Shown piece after piece: positions 1-8,379 of a DNA stretch of 64,000 nt. Origin of the DNA: Rubrobacteraceae bacterium (GTDB lineage Bacteria > Actinomycetota > Rubrobacteria > Rubrobacterales > Rubrobacteraceae); NCBI GenBank assembly GCA_030448125.1, contig JAUJNO010000008.1, forward strand, positions 56,503 to 120,502, read 5' to 3'. The position numbers were made by a program, and so were the translations under genes. The notes below the pieces were generated by a model. The model was not told where the DNA came from. It searched no databases and saw only the letters and a program-made list of their open reading frames with translations. Numbering within the stretch: position 1 is the first letter of the stretch; every line of letters starts with the position of its first letter.

Positions 1-486
1 GTGTGGCTCGGAGGGTTCGGAGACGAGACCCACTACCGGCGCTTCAAGTTCGGGGAGCTGAACGGACGGGCGGACGTCGCGGCGTGGCGCGCGCTCCTGG
101 AGGAGCCGGTGGAGCTCTTGCAGGTTCCCGGGTGGCCAGGGCCGGCGAAGGTGCTCGTAGAGGCCACATCTTACGCGGAGGAGTTGCGCGCGCTCGGGCG
201 ACCCGCGGCCGACTATTTGGCGGAGATACTGCTCGAGTGGGTCGAGGGGTACGAGGGTGACCTCGACCCGAAGGGGGAGAAGATCCTCTGGGACGTCTCG
301 TGCGTGGCCGCCGTCGCGGACCCGGAGGCGGTGCGGCTGGAGCCACTGACGGTCCCGACACTCGACGCGGCCGGAGCCCACGACTTCTCGCGACGCGGGC
401 GGACGGTGGACGCGCTGGTGGATCTGGACGCCGCCCGGGTGCTCCGGGGACTGAGGGGAGCTCTGCTAAGGCTCCCTACCGGGTGA
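1..486 (+). CDS. Inosine/uridine-preferring nucleoside hydrolase, C-terminal part
   Basis: The reading frame is already open at the window edge and ends at a TGA at 484-486, so the N-terminus is missing. The 161 visible residues resemble the second half of IUNH-family nucleoside hydrolases: a WLGG segment, then an ELNGRADVAAWRALLE stretch matching the family's EFN...DP.AA region, and a late LWDVSCVAAVADPE segment. These enzymes cleave N-glycosidic bonds of ribonucleosides to a base plus ribose. The calcium-binding N-terminal aspartates lie outside the window. Nucleoside phosphorylases and phosphopentomutase at 13.8-17.5 kb fit a purine/pyrimidine salvage theme. Family assignment is by recalled motifs only; substrate preference cannot be judged. 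Confidence 0.6.
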   Translation: MWLGGFGDETHYRRFKFGELNGRADVAAWRALLEEPVELLQVPGWPGPAKVLVEATSYAEELRALGRPAADYLAEILLEWVEGYEGDLDPKGEKILWDVSCVAAVADPEAVRLEPLTVPTLDAAGAHDFSRRGRTVDALVDLDAARVLRGLRGALLRLPTG

Positions 487-663
487 TTCAGAAGAACGGT
501 CCCTGATCCGGGACGCGCCGCGCGACGTAATCGTGTAGAGGGTGCGGATTAAGCTTTCTGTAAGCAAAGGGTGAGGTCGGCGTAAGGGCCACCGGCTACA
601 AGTAGCGTGTAGAATTCCTCGCCGGGGATTTGCTCCGGGGTCGAGAACGGAAGGAAGTGGCGT

Positions 664-1905
664 TTGAAGCTCAGGATTCTCTTGTCCTTCGCGCTGGCCG
701 CCGTGCTGGCGACGTTGCTCACGGGCTGCGGGGGCGGCTCCGGCGGTGACTTGAACCCCGCGGGCGAGGAGCGGGCGTTCCCGGAGCTGGAGGAGCTCGC
801 TCGCGGCACGACGGTCAACTTCTTTATGTACGGCGGTGACGACGCAACGAACGAGTACGTCGACGGGTACGTCGCACCCCGGCTCGAGAAGGAGTACGGC
901 ATAACGCTCGAGCGCACGCCGGTCGAAGACATCGCCGAGGTCGTCAACAAGCTCCTCAACGAGAAGCAGGCCGGCGAGGACGAGGGGACCGTGGACCTTT
1001 TATGGGTCAACGGCGAGAACTTCGCCACGGGCGCGGACGCGGGCCTGTGGTTCGGACCGTGGGCCGAGGGGCTGCCGAACGCCGGGTACGTGGACTGGGA
1101 GAGCCCGGAGATAGCGCGCGACTTCGGCTACCCGGTCGAGGGCCGCGAGGCCCCCTGGGGCAAGGCCCAGTTCGTCATGATCCACGACTCCGAAAAGGTC
1201 CCCGACCCACCAAAGAACCCGGAAGAGCTACGCGCCTGGACGGAGGCGAACCCCGGCAAGTTCACCTACCCGGCCCCCCCGGACTTCACGGCCAACGCCT
1301 TTATCGAGCAGATGTTCTACGGTTTCGTCGACGACCCGGAGTACTACGAGCAGAGCGACTTCGATCAGGCCGTCTTCGATGAGGAGTCAGGGAGGCTCTA
1401 CGACTTCCTCAACGAGATCAAACCAAACCTCTGGCGTAACGGCGAGACCTACCCCGAGTCCTCGACGAGGCTTGACGAACTCTACCAGAACGGCGAGGTC
1501 CTCCTGACCATGAGCTACATCCCCCAGAGCGCCCAACGTCAGGTAAACAAAGGCATCTTCCCCGAGAGCACCCGCTCCTACCTCCTGGACTACGGAACCC
1601 TGGCGAACACGCACTACGTCGCCGTCCCGTTCAACGCCCCGAACAAGGAGGGCGCCCAGGTCGTGGCGAACCTGCTCGAGGACCCGGAGGCCCAGATAGA
1701 GAAGCAGAAACCATCCGGCTGGGGCGACCTCACGGCGCTGGACCTCGACCGGGTCCCCGAAGACCTCCGGGAACAGTTCGCCGAGCCATCGGGACCCGCG
1801 ACGCTGTCCCTCGATATGTTGCGGGAGAACCGTCTCCCCGAGGCGCGGTCGGAGTGGCTGCTGGCCCTCGAGGAGGGCTGGCGGGAAGAGGTCTCGCAGA
1901 GGTAG
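664..1905 (+). CDS. ABC transporter substrate-binding lipoprotein, YnjB family
   Basis: A 413-residue extracytoplasmic solute-binding lipoprotein. It starts at TTG after GGAAGGAAG and has a hydrophobic signal segment ending in the lipobox LLTGC (Cys22). The middle contains blocks typical of the YnjB family: a WVNGENF segment, GLWFGPWAEGLPN, PVEGREAPWGKAQFVM, and FTYPAPPDFTANAF. The family is related to thiamine- and iron-binding periplasmic proteins, but its substrate is not settled. It is the first gene of a tight operon with two permeases and an ATPase (3-nt gap to the next gene), so it most likely delivers one solute to that importer. No TPP riboswitch consensus was recognised in the 177-bp leader, which gives no support for thiamine as the ligand. 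Confidence 0.85.
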   Translation: MKLRILLSFALAAVLATLLTGCGGGSGGDLNPAGEERAFPELEELARGTTVNFFMYGGDDATNEYVDGYVAPRLEKEYGITLERTPVEDIAEVVNKLLNEKQAGEDEGTVDLLWVNGENFATGADAGLWFGPWAEGLPNAGYVDWESPEIARDFGYPVEGREAPWGKAQFVMIHDSEKVPDPPKNPEELRAWTEANPGKFTYPAPPDFTANAFIEQMFYGFVDDPEYYEQSDFDQAVFDEESGRLYDFLNEIKPNLWRNGETYPESSTRLDELYQNGEVLLTMSYIPQSAQRQVNKGIFPESTRSYLLDYGTLANTHYVAVPFNAPNKEGAQVVANLLEDPEAQIEKQKPSGWGDLTALDLDRVPEDLREQFAEPSGPATLSLDMLRENRLPEARSEWLLALEEGWREEVSQR

Positions 1906-1908
1906 CCG

Positions 1909-2760
1909 GTGGACCGCCGCGTAAAGATAACCCTGCTCCTCGCGCCCGCGCTCCTCGTCGTGGGCGTGCTCTTCGCCGGCGGGCTTTCGGCGGCCGTGGT
2001 GCAGTCTCTAGGCTATCTGCCGGCTATCGGGATGACGGAGCCTAACCTCGACGCCTACCGCGAGGTGCTCGGCAGCCGGGACTTCGTGGACTCGCTGCTG
2101 CTCACCGTATACGTCGCGGGAGCCTCGACGGCTATCTCCACGGTCCTCGCCGTGCTCGCGGCGCTCGCCTTGCGCAACAGCGCCGGGCGCCTCTCGGCGG
2201 CCGTCTTCCAGCTCCCCATAACCATCCCCCACCTCGTCGCCGCCGTCGGCATCGCGCTCGTCGTCTCCCAGACCGGCCTCGGCGCGCGTCTGGCGGCTGC
2301 TCTGGGCCTGATAGGGGAACCCTCGGAATTCCCCGCCCTCCTCTACGACAGGTACTCCGTCGGTGTGATCCTGACGTACGTGTGGAAGGAGGTCCCGTTT
2401 ATCGCGCTCGTGGTCCTCGCGGCCTTGCGCGGGGTGGCCGGAGAGCTGGAGGAGGTCGCCCGGACTCTGGGGGCTAACCGGTGGCAGCGGTTCTGGTACG
2501 TCGTCTTCCCGACGATAGCGCCCGGCGTCGTCGCGGCGAGCCTGATCGTCTTCGCGTTCACCTTTGGGGCCTTCGAGGTACCCTACCTCCTCGGCCAGAC
2601 CTACCCGACGATACTCCCGGTCACGGCCTACAACGAGTACCGCTCCATAGACCTCTCGTCTCGCCCGGCGGCGATGGCCATAAACGTCCTCATCGCCCTT
2701 ATCACCGCCCTCTTCGCCGCCGCTTACCTCCGCCTCGGAAGGGGTCTGGGCCGTGGATAA
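1909..2760 (+). CDS. ABC transporter permease (YnjC-like, first half)
   Basis: A 283-residue inner-membrane permease with about six hydrophobic segments, starting at GTG three bases after the binding-protein stop. The EAA loop of binding-protein-dependent permeases is visible around residues 180-200 (ELEEVARTLGANRWQRFWYV, ending in a P). It should form one half of the membrane channel and contact the ATPase at 3586-4635 through this loop. It overlaps the next permease by 8 bp, which implies translational coupling. In E. coli the equivalent YnjC is a single long fused permease; here the two halves are separate genes. Confidence 0.85.
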   Translation: MDRRVKITLLLAPALLVVGVLFAGGLSAAVVQSLGYLPAIGMTEPNLDAYREVLGSRDFVDSLLLTVYVAGASTAISTVLAVLAALALRNSAGRLSAAVFQLPITIPHLVAAVGIALVVSQTGLGARLAAALGLIGEPSEFPALLYDRYSVGVILTYVWKEVPFIALVVLAALRGVAGELEEVARTLGANRWQRFWYVVFPTIAPGVVAASLIVFAFTFGAFEVPYLLGQTYPTILPVTAYNEYRSIDLSSRPAAMAINVLIALITALFAAAYLRLGRGLGRG

Positions 2761-3589
2761 GAGAGTGAAGCGGCGTAGAGGAAACCTCTGGCTCACAACG
2801 GTGGCGCTGCTCGTAGCACTCCCCTTCCTGCCGCTCTTCCTGTGGTCGTTCGCCGGGGAGTGGCGTTTCCCGGACCTGCTCCCCGCGGAGTGGTCCCTGC
2901 GAGGTTTCCGGGCTTTAGCGGAGCCAGGCTCGCGCGTCGTGGAGGCGGCTCTTAGCAGCCTCCTCATCGGCGGGGCGGCTACAGTTGCCTCGGTGGCCGT
3001 CGGGCTGCCGGCGGGGGTAGCCCTGGGCAGGTACGAGTTTCGCTTGAAGGGGCTCGTGGTGTTCTTCGTGCTGCTCCCGATCCTGGTGCCCCCCCTGGCC
3101 TCGACGATGGGTGTACACCTGACATTCATCCGACTCGGGCTGGCGGACACGTCTCTGGGCGTCTTTCTCGTCCATCTGGTGCCGACGGTCCCGTATACCA
3201 CGATAATCCTGGCGAGCGTCTTCGCCGAGAGGGGCGTCGAGCTCGAGGAGGCGGCCCGGACTCTGGGCGCGACGCCGTGGCGAGCCTTTTTGCACGTCAC
3301 GCTGCCCACCGCCGCGCCGGGGGTGGCGGTGGCGGCGTTGTTTGCGTTTCTGGTCTCCTGGAGCCAGTACATCCTTACCGTCCTGATCGGGGGCGGCAAC
3401 GTCGTGACCCTGCCGATGCTTCTGTTTAGCGCCGCCCGTGGGAGCGACCCCGTCCTTACATCGGTCCTGGCCCTGCTCTTCGCCCTCCCCGCCGTCCTCG
3501 CCCTCGTCGTCGCCCTACGCTACCTGAAGCCGGGCGAAGGAGATGGGGAGCAAGAAGGCTTCGTGGGTCTGGGCGGGAAGGTCTCGTGA
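2753..3589 (+). CDS. ABC transporter permease (YnjC-like, second half)
   Basis: A 278-residue membrane protein with six predicted transmembrane stretches. An EAA-type cytoplasmic loop (ELEEAARTLGATPWRAFLHV, followed by TLP) lies near residues 163-185. It overlaps the preceding permease by 8 bp and the following ATPase by 4 bp, so all four genes are almost certainly one transcript. It pairs with the first permease to form the transmembrane core of the importer. The C-terminus is short and charged. Substrate remains unknown. Confidence 0.85.
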   Translation: MDKRVKRRRGNLWLTTVALLVALPFLPLFLWSFAGEWRFPDLLPAEWSLRGFRALAEPGSRVVEAALSSLLIGGAATVASVAVGLPAGVALGRYEFRLKGLVVFFVLLPILVPPLASTMGVHLTFIRLGLADTSLGVFLVHLVPTVPYTTIILASVFAERGVELEEAARTLGATPWRAFLHVTLPTAAPGVAVAALFAFLVSWSQYILTVLIGGGNVVTLPMLLFSAARGSDPVLTSVLALLFALPAVLALVVALRYLKPGEGDGEQEGFVGLGGKVS

Positions 3590-4635
3590 GCGCCCGGCTG
3601 GAGATAGAGGGCCTGACGCACTCTTACGGGGGAGACGAGCCTGCCCTCTCGGAGCTAACCCTCTCGGTCGAGCCGGGCGAGCTGGTGGCCCTGCTCGGCC
3701 CCTCCGGGTGCGGCAAGACGACGGCGCTAAAGGTGGTGGCGGGACTCCTCTCGCCCACCCACGGCGACGTCCGGATCGGGGGCGAGAGCGTCCTCGGCGT
3801 CCCACCGGAGAGGCGGGGCGCGGCGATGGTCTTCCAGAAGTCCCTGCTCTTCCCGCACATGACGGTCGAGGGGAACGTCGGCTTCGGCCTGAGGATGCGC
3901 GGCGTACCGCGAGGCGAGGCGCGCGGGCGGGTGGAGAGGGCCTTGAAGAGGGTGCGTATAGAGGGCTTCGCCGGCCGCAAGCCCGGCGCTCTATCCGGGG
4001 GCCAGCAACAAAGGGTCGCGCTCGCCCGAGCCCTCGTAACCGAGCCCAGGCTCCTGCTCCTCGACGAGCCCCTCAGCGCCCTCGACGCCAACCTCCGCGA
4101 GGGGATGCGCGAGCTCATCAAGGAGGTGCAGCGGGAGGGCGACCACACGACCGTCTTCGTCACCCACGACCAGGAGGAGGCCGTGGTCCTGGCCGACCGC
4201 ATCGCGCTCGTCACCGGCGGCCGCCTGCGCATGTACGACCACCCGGAGGCCTTTTACGAACGCCCGTTGAGCCGCGAGATCGCCGAGTTCTTCGGCGCGA
4301 CGAACTTCCTCCGCGGACAGGCCCGCAACGGCTGCGTCGAGACACCGCTCGGTACCTTGAGGCTCGAACACCCCGCGCCGCCCGGGGAGGTTACCCTCAC
4401 CATCCGCCCCGAGGCCGTGCGTCTGGAGGGCGGGGAGAACTCCTTCTCCGCGCGCGTCCGTGGGGTTACCTATCTCGGGACGCAGGTACTCTACGGCCTC
4501 GACGTCTCCGGCGGCGTCCATCTGCGGGCCGCCCTGCCCCCGCACACGAGGCTTGCGGTCGGGGACGAGGTTACGGCCCGGCTCCCGGCCGAGTCGCTGT
4601 GGGCGCTCGCGGACGGGGAGACTACGCCGGGTTGA
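3586..4635 (+). CDS. ABC transporter ATP-binding protein (YnjD/PotA-like)
   Basis: A 349-residue nucleotide-binding subunit with every expected motif: Walker A GPSGCGKTT at about 38-46, Q-loop MVFQKS, signature LSGGQQQR at about 135-142, Walker B LLLLDEP, D-loop SALDAN and H-loop FVTHDQ. About 110 residues beyond the nucleotide-binding domain form a TOBE-like C-terminal domain, as in MalK/PotA/FbpC-type ATPases. The GTG start overlaps the permease stop. It energises import for the two permeases upstream. Its 3' end overlaps by 14 bp the 3' end of the convergent gene at 4622-5521. Confidence 0.9.
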   Translation: MSARLEIEGLTHSYGGDEPALSELTLSVEPGELVALLGPSGCGKTTALKVVAGLLSPTHGDVRIGGESVLGVPPERRGAAMVFQKSLLFPHMTVEGNVGFGLRMRGVPRGEARGRVERALKRVRIEGFAGRKPGALSGGQQQRVALARALVTEPRLLLLDEPLSALDANLREGMRELIKEVQREGDHTTVFVTHDQEEAVVLADRIALVTGGRLRMYDHPEAFYERPLSREIAEFFGATNFLRGQARNGCVETPLGTLRLEHPAPPGEVTLTIRPEAVRLEGGENSFSARVRGVTYLGTQVLYGLDVSGGVHLRAALPPHTRLAVGDEVTARLPAESLWALADGETTPG

Positions 4636-5521
4636 AGGGTGAGTACGCCGCGAACCGCCAGCGCAGCGGGGCGGTGTTCTCGACGACCTCCCCGACCCGG
4701 AACTCGACCACGCGCCGGGCTCCAGCGAACTCCGCCGCGCGCGCCGGGTCCCAGGTCACGCGCGCCTCTCCCGAGAGCTGCAGAGTGTCGCCGCGTTCGA
4801 AGTCCACGAACAGCAGGCCGACTTTGGGGTTCGCGGCTATGTTGCCCAACGTGTTGAACATGTTGTTGCCGGAGTAGTCGGGGAAGGCCAGCGTGTCCTC
4901 GTCCAGGAACCGGACGAAGCCGGGCAGGCCGCCGCGGTGCGAGGCGTCGGCGCCGCCCTCCGGGTGGGCGCTGGCGATAAAGAACGTGTCCGACGAGGAG
5001 ATGAGGCGCCGCTGCCCGTCCGTGAGAGTCCCGGCGCGTCTGGCGGTTCCGGGCTCCGCGCTGATCGAGCCGCCAGCGGCCTCCGGGTCGCGCAACTGGA
5101 TGTATTTGGGACAGTTCCCGTATACCTGCTCGGCGTACACGTAGATACCCTCGGGCCGCCTCTCGGCCTTGCCGTTCAACCTCATACGCCGGCGGGTCGA
5201 GAGGTCTATCGAGATCAGGCCGACATCCACACCCGGCTTCGAGAACTCGCCCAACGGGTCGCCGGGGACTGGCCGGGCGTCTATAAGCAGCGTCCGCTCG
5301 TCGAGCACCCGCAGAAAGCCGGGCTCGCCCGTAAGCAGCGATGCCCAAACCCGGCCGGCCGCGCCGGTTGAACCGAGGACCACCATCCGCTGGTCCTCCA
5401 GGAAATCACGGGCGCCTGGTGGGATCTCGGGCCGGATCACGTCGCTTACGCGGGCGGCCATCTCTCGCACGCCCGCCCGAGCCTGGACCTCGATCTCGCC
5501 GGCATGGTACTTCGATACCAT
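4622..5521 (-). CDS. Pyridoxamine 5'-phosphate oxidase-related FMN-binding protein
   Basis: A 299-residue protein with the split-barrel flavin-binding fold of the pyridoxamine-phosphate-oxidase-like superfamily. Recognisable pieces are ARDFLEDQRMVVLGSTGAAG near residue 35 and, in the C-terminal half, FFIASAHPEGGADASHRGG followed by FLDEDTLAFPDYSGNNMFNT and a GLLFVDFERGDTLQLSGEA segment. Such proteins bind FMN or F420 and are often redox enzymes of unknown substrate. This one resembles long two-domain versions rather than PdxH itself. ATG start after an AGGAGG-like site in the 5522-5540 leader. It is convergent with the ABC operon and overlaps it by 14 bp. Confidence 0.75.
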   Translation of the reverse strand: MVSKYHAGEIEVQARAGVREMAARVSDVIRPEIPPGARDFLEDQRMVVLGSTGAAGRVWASLLTGEPGFLRVLDERTLLIDARPVPGDPLGEFSKPGVDVGLISIDLSTRRRMRLNGKAERRPEGIYVYAEQVYGNCPKYIQLRDPEAAGGSISAEPGTARRAGTLTDGQRRLISSSDTFFIASAHPEGGADASHRGGLPGFVRFLDEDTLAFPDYSGNNMFNTLGNIAANPKVGLLFVDFERGDTLQLSGEARVTWDPARAAEFAGARRVVEFRVGEVVENTAPLRWRFAAYSPFNPA

Positions 5522-5742
5522 CTCGTTCCTCCTACCGCTCTCGGCGGAGCTTGCGCCCGGACTCGTCTATTTTACAGTCCTCGATCAAGCACCCCGGCGA
5601 TTTACATGCTCCTTCTCGTCGAGGCCCTGCCCCTACCGTGCAAGCAGGATTGGATCGCCGCCAGGCCGCCACCGAGAGCTACGCGGTAGGCGAGCAGCTC
5701 GAGCGACGAAGGGGAAGATCACAGAGCCGCCCTCTCTAGGTT

Positions 5743-6537
5743 CTAGAGGCCCTGCTTGCCGCGCCGGAGGCTCTCCCAGCTCCCGTCACCGTACCAGCCA
5801 CCGTCCACCGAGAGGGTGTGGCCGTTGACGTATCCGCTCAGTTCGGGGGCGGCGAGGAAGGCCACCGCCTGAGCTATGTCCTCCGGACGGGCGAAGCGGG
5901 CCATCGGAGTGCGGCCCTCTATATCAGTGTCGGTGTAGTCGCCCCCGGCCTGGTCTTCTAAGTCCATCTCGGTCTTGACCCAGCCGGGACAGACCGCGTT
6001 GACGCGCACGCCGCGACCGCCCCACTCGGCGGCCAGAGTACGCGTCAGCCCTATAAGCCCGTGCTTGCTCGCGTTGTAGGCCGCCCGGTCCGCGATACCG
6101 AGAAGTCCCGCGACCGAGCTAATGTTGACGATGCTCCCGCTCCCCGCTCGCAGCATCTCTTTGCCGAACTCGCGGCTCATCAAGAAGGAGCCGGTCAGGT
6201 TTACCTCCAGGACGCGCCGCCAGTCCGCTAGCGTCGTCTCTTCGGCGGGAACTATGTGGCTCACGCCGGCGTTGTTGACCAGCACGTCTACCCGCCCGAA
6301 CCCGCCTATCACTGTCTCGACCATGCCGCGTACCGATGCTTCGTCCGAGATGTCGCCGGGGACGGGGAGCACCCGGGCGCCGGCTTGTTCCAGCTCCGCC
6401 AGTGTATCCTCGGGAGCGTTCAGGTCGTTGGCGGCGACCGCGTAACCGCGCTCAGCCAGCGTCAGGACAACTTGCCGTCCGATGCCGCGGGCGGCGCCGG
6501 TGACGAGGGCGACGCGCCTCTCCGTGCCCGGTTCTAT
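5743..6537 (-). CDS. Short-chain dehydrogenase/reductase with an apparent ATA start
   Basis: An SDR-family NAD(P)-dependent oxidoreductase of about 264 residues. The cofactor motif TGAARGIG is at about 13-20, and NNAG and the catalytic YNASK lysine/tyrosine motif are present. The C-terminus SGYVNGHTLSVDGGW is typical of 3-oxoacyl-ACP-reductase-like members. The substrate is unknown. The start is unusual: the family's N-terminus begins just before ERRVALVTG, but no ATG, GTG or TTG lies there. An AGGGGAG ribosome-binding site sits 5 nt before an ATA codon (RC of 6535-6537), 10 bp after the upstream gene's stop. The nearest conventional in-frame start, an ATG at 6639, would overlap the upstream gene by about 90 bases. 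Confidence 0.8.
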   Translation of the reverse strand: MEPGTERRVALVTGAARGIGRQVVLTLAERGYAVAANDLNAPEDTLAELEQAGARVLPVPGDISDEASVRGMVETVIGGFGRVDVLVNNAGVSHIVPAEETTLADWRRVLEVNLTGSFLMSREFGKEMLRAGSGSIVNISSVAGLLGIADRAAYNASKHGLIGLTRTLAAEWGGRGVRVNAVCPGWVKTEMDLEDQAGGDYTDTDIEGRTPMARFARPEDIAQAVAFLAAPELSGYVNGHTLSVDGGWYGDGSWESLRRGKQGL

Positions 6538-6547
6538 CGCGTCTCCC

Positions 6548-6916
6548 CTACCCTTCCGAGGCTTCGATCCTGAGCGTCTCGTTCTGGCGGACGAGCCCGC
6601 AGTCCTCCATGCCCCCCACGATCCTGCCGACCGGCGCAATGGGGCTGTCCTCGCCGGTGCTCGCGGGGGTGTCGCCGTAGAAGAGGCAGAGGGCGTTCTC
6701 CGGCGGCCAGTAGGCGACGTCCCCCACCTCGACCGCCTTCCGCTCGGCGGCTTCGGTCGCCGTGGGAAGCAAGACCGGAAAGTGGAGCTCCTCTCCCCGG
6801 AGCCTTGCCCTGGTCTCCACCGGCAACCGGTCCCACAGCTCCCTCGCCACCGGCCCCTCGTCCAACTCCACGGTTATTTCGGCCTCTTCTCCCCGTACGA
6901 TCAAGCGCTTCGCCAT
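6548..6916 (-). CDS. Cyclophilin-like fold protein (TM1367/DUF3830-type)
   Basis: A 122-residue protein beginning MAKRLIVR after AGGAGTAGGG. It has the small beta-barrel pattern of cyclophilin-like proteins of the TM1367 type: a GPVARELWDRLP segment near residue 20, ELHFPVLLP, VGDVAYWPPENALCLFYGDT at 64-83 and GRIVGG near 98. Members are structurally like cyclophilins but have no proven isomerase role. It sits between a hydroxyacid dehydrogenase (13-bp gap) and an SDR (10-bp gap) on the same strand, so it is likely part of that operon. Function is unknown. Confidence 0.7.
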   Translation of the reverse strand: MAKRLIVRGEEAEITVELDEGPVARELWDRLPVETRARLRGEELHFPVLLPTATEAAERKAVEVGDVAYWPPENALCLFYGDTPASTGEDSPIAPVGRIVGGMEDCGLVRQNETLRIEASEG

Positions 6917-6929
6917 CGACCCTACTCCT

Positions 6930-7886
6930 CTACGCGTTAACCGGGTTCTTCGGCTGCTCGCCCCGCAGCACGGCCCGCAGATCCTCACCCGCCATCGCCG
7001 CCATCTTATCCCGGGTCTCGAAGGAGGCGCTACCGATGTGCGGCGCGAGCACGACGTTCTCCAGCTCGAGCAACCCGGAATGAACCTCTGGTTCCTCCTC
7101 GTATACGTCGAGCCCGGCGGCGAAGATGCGGCCCGCGGCGAGCGCTTCGGCGAGCGCCGCCTCATCCACTATGGGCCCGCGTGAGGTGTTGACGAGAACG
7201 GCTTCGGGTTTCATCTTCTCGAGCTCCCCGGCGCCGATGAGGTGCGTCGTCTCCTCGGTCAGCGGGGTGTGGATGGAGAGGAAGTCGCACTCCCCGAGCA
7301 ACGCGTCGAGCTCCATGTAGCGCGCGTCGAGCTCTTTTTCAGCTTCCTCTTTGCGGGAGCGGCCCGCGTAGAGGATCTCCATGTCGAAGCCTCTGGCGCG
7401 GCGAGCGAGGGCCTGCCCGATCCTGCCGAACCCTACTATACCGAGCTTCTTGCCCCAGACGTCGGGGCCGAGGAGCATCTTCGGTCCCCAGGCCTCCCAC
7501 CTTCCGGCACGCACGATCCTCTCTCCCTCGCCCAGGCGACGCGCCGCGGCGAGCAGCAGCATGAAGGCGGTGTCGGCGGTCGTCTCGTCGAGGACGTCCG
7601 GGGTGTTGGTCACGACGATGCCCCGCTCGTCGGCGGTCGCCACGTCGACGTTGTCGTAGCCGACGGCCATGTTCGCGACCACCTTGAGGTCCTCCCCAGC
7701 GGCGTTCATGAACTCGGCGTCGATCTTCTCGGTTAGCGTCGAGAGGACGCCGTCTATACCCTGGGCGGCTTCGAGGAGTTCGCCGCGCTCGGGCGGGCGC
7801 TCGGAGAGGACGGTCACGTCGAAGTCTTCGAGGGGGCGAAGCCCGGCCTCGGGGATCTCGCGGGTTACGAGGACTCTTTCGGCCAT
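6930..7886 (-). CDS. D-2-hydroxyacid dehydrogenase, glyoxylate/hydroxypyruvate reductase-like
   Basis: A 318-residue NAD(P)H-dependent oxidoreductase. The Rossmann motif GFGRIGQALARRARG lies near residue 150. The catalytic triad of the family is visible as Arg in NTSRGPIVDE, Glu in GLDVYEEEP and His in LAPHIGSAS. The overall sequence is closest in pattern to glyoxylate reductase (GyaR/GhrB), which interconverts glyoxylate/glycolate or hydroxypyruvate/glycerate. A hydroxypyruvate isomerase and tartronate semialdehyde reductase at 60-62 kb handle related metabolites. It is the first gene of a three-gene minus-strand operon with the cyclophilin-like and SDR genes. Confidence 0.85.
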   Translation of the reverse strand: MAERVLVTREIPEAGLRPLEDFDVTVLSERPPERGELLEAAQGIDGVLSTLTEKIDAEFMNAAGEDLKVVANMAVGYDNVDVATADERGIVVTNTPDVLDETTADTAFMLLLAAARRLGEGERIVRAGRWEAWGPKMLLGPDVWGKKLGIVGFGRIGQALARRARGFDMEILYAGRSRKEEAEKELDARYMELDALLGECDFLSIHTPLTEETTHLIGAGELEKMKPEAVLVNTSRGPIVDEAALAEALAAGRIFAAGLDVYEEEPEVHSGLLELENVVLAPHIGSASFETRDKMAAMAGEDLRAVLRGEQPKNPVNA

Positions 7887-7904
7887 AACCTCCCCCGTTT
7901 CTTG

Positions 7905-8318
7905 TCAGCCGTTACTCGATCGCGGCGTTCTGGCTCCCAGCACTCTTGCAAGGCGTATTATCCCTGTCGCGACGACTAGATGCACCGTGGTGAGGATACC
8001 GTGGTAGAGAAAGTTAGTCCAGAAGCCGAACCGCGCCGGATCCGGCCCCCACAGCACATCGTAGACGACCTGGATCAGCAACACCACCATACCCGGTAAG
8101 GACGGTCACGGTCGCCAGGAGAGACAACAGGTTATCGCCACCACAGCCGAAGCCTTGCGAACCGGGGCCGCAGAAAACAGCCGTCTATGTACACAGCGGA
8201 AGCGGAGGGCGCTACCAGCAATGCGGTGGCAAGAGTAGCGATGGCAAGGTTCAGATGATAGTCGCGTGTAACGAGGAGCCAGAACCCGAACACACCGAAC
8301 CACGCTATTACGCATCAT
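7905..8318 (-). pseudogene. Small membrane protein broken by frameshifts
   Basis: No single frame covers this stretch, but three consecutive frames each encode hydrophobic helix-like sequence in a sensible order: IAWFGVFGFWLLVTRDY and NLAIATLATALLV (8318-8150), NLLSLLATVTVLTG (about 8140-8095), then MVVLLIQVVYDVLWGPDPA and HGILTTVHLVVATGIIRLA (8090-7905). Joined, they give a membrane protein of about 135 residues with four helices. At least two single-base shifts are needed. No family was recognised. Either it is decayed or the sequence has indel errors. Confidence 0.5.
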
Positions 8319-8324
8319 AGTAGA

Positions 8325-8367
8325 GAGGGTCGGAGAGACCGGAACCCGGACGCGCCCACCGACCCTC
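8325..8367 (-). terminator. Hairpin downstream of acnA
   Basis: The 9-base arms GAGGGTCGG (8325-8333) and CCGACCCTC (8359-8367) are perfect reverse complements, and a smaller CCGG...CCGG pairing lies in the loop. It sits 12 bp beyond the acnA stop on the minus strand. There is no long T tract, so it could be an intrinsic terminator or a 3' stabilising structure. Confidence 0.5.
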
Positions 8368-8379
8368 CTTTGTTCTTAC

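Noticed and set aside
540..663. TPP riboswitch ahead of the YnjB-like operon
   Set aside because: The CTGAGA and ACCTGATCTGG-like conserved boxes are absent from the leader.
2008..3399. 463-codon open frame on the minus strand across the ABC permeases
   Set aside because: It is antisense to two clear permease genes, is Arg/Asp/Ser-rich as expected for a high-GC shadow frame and has no family-like sequence.
4622..4635. Gene overlap as a sign of a wrong start or stop
   Set aside because: The 14-bp overlap is between two convergent 3' ends, both with good family C-termini; such overlaps are common.
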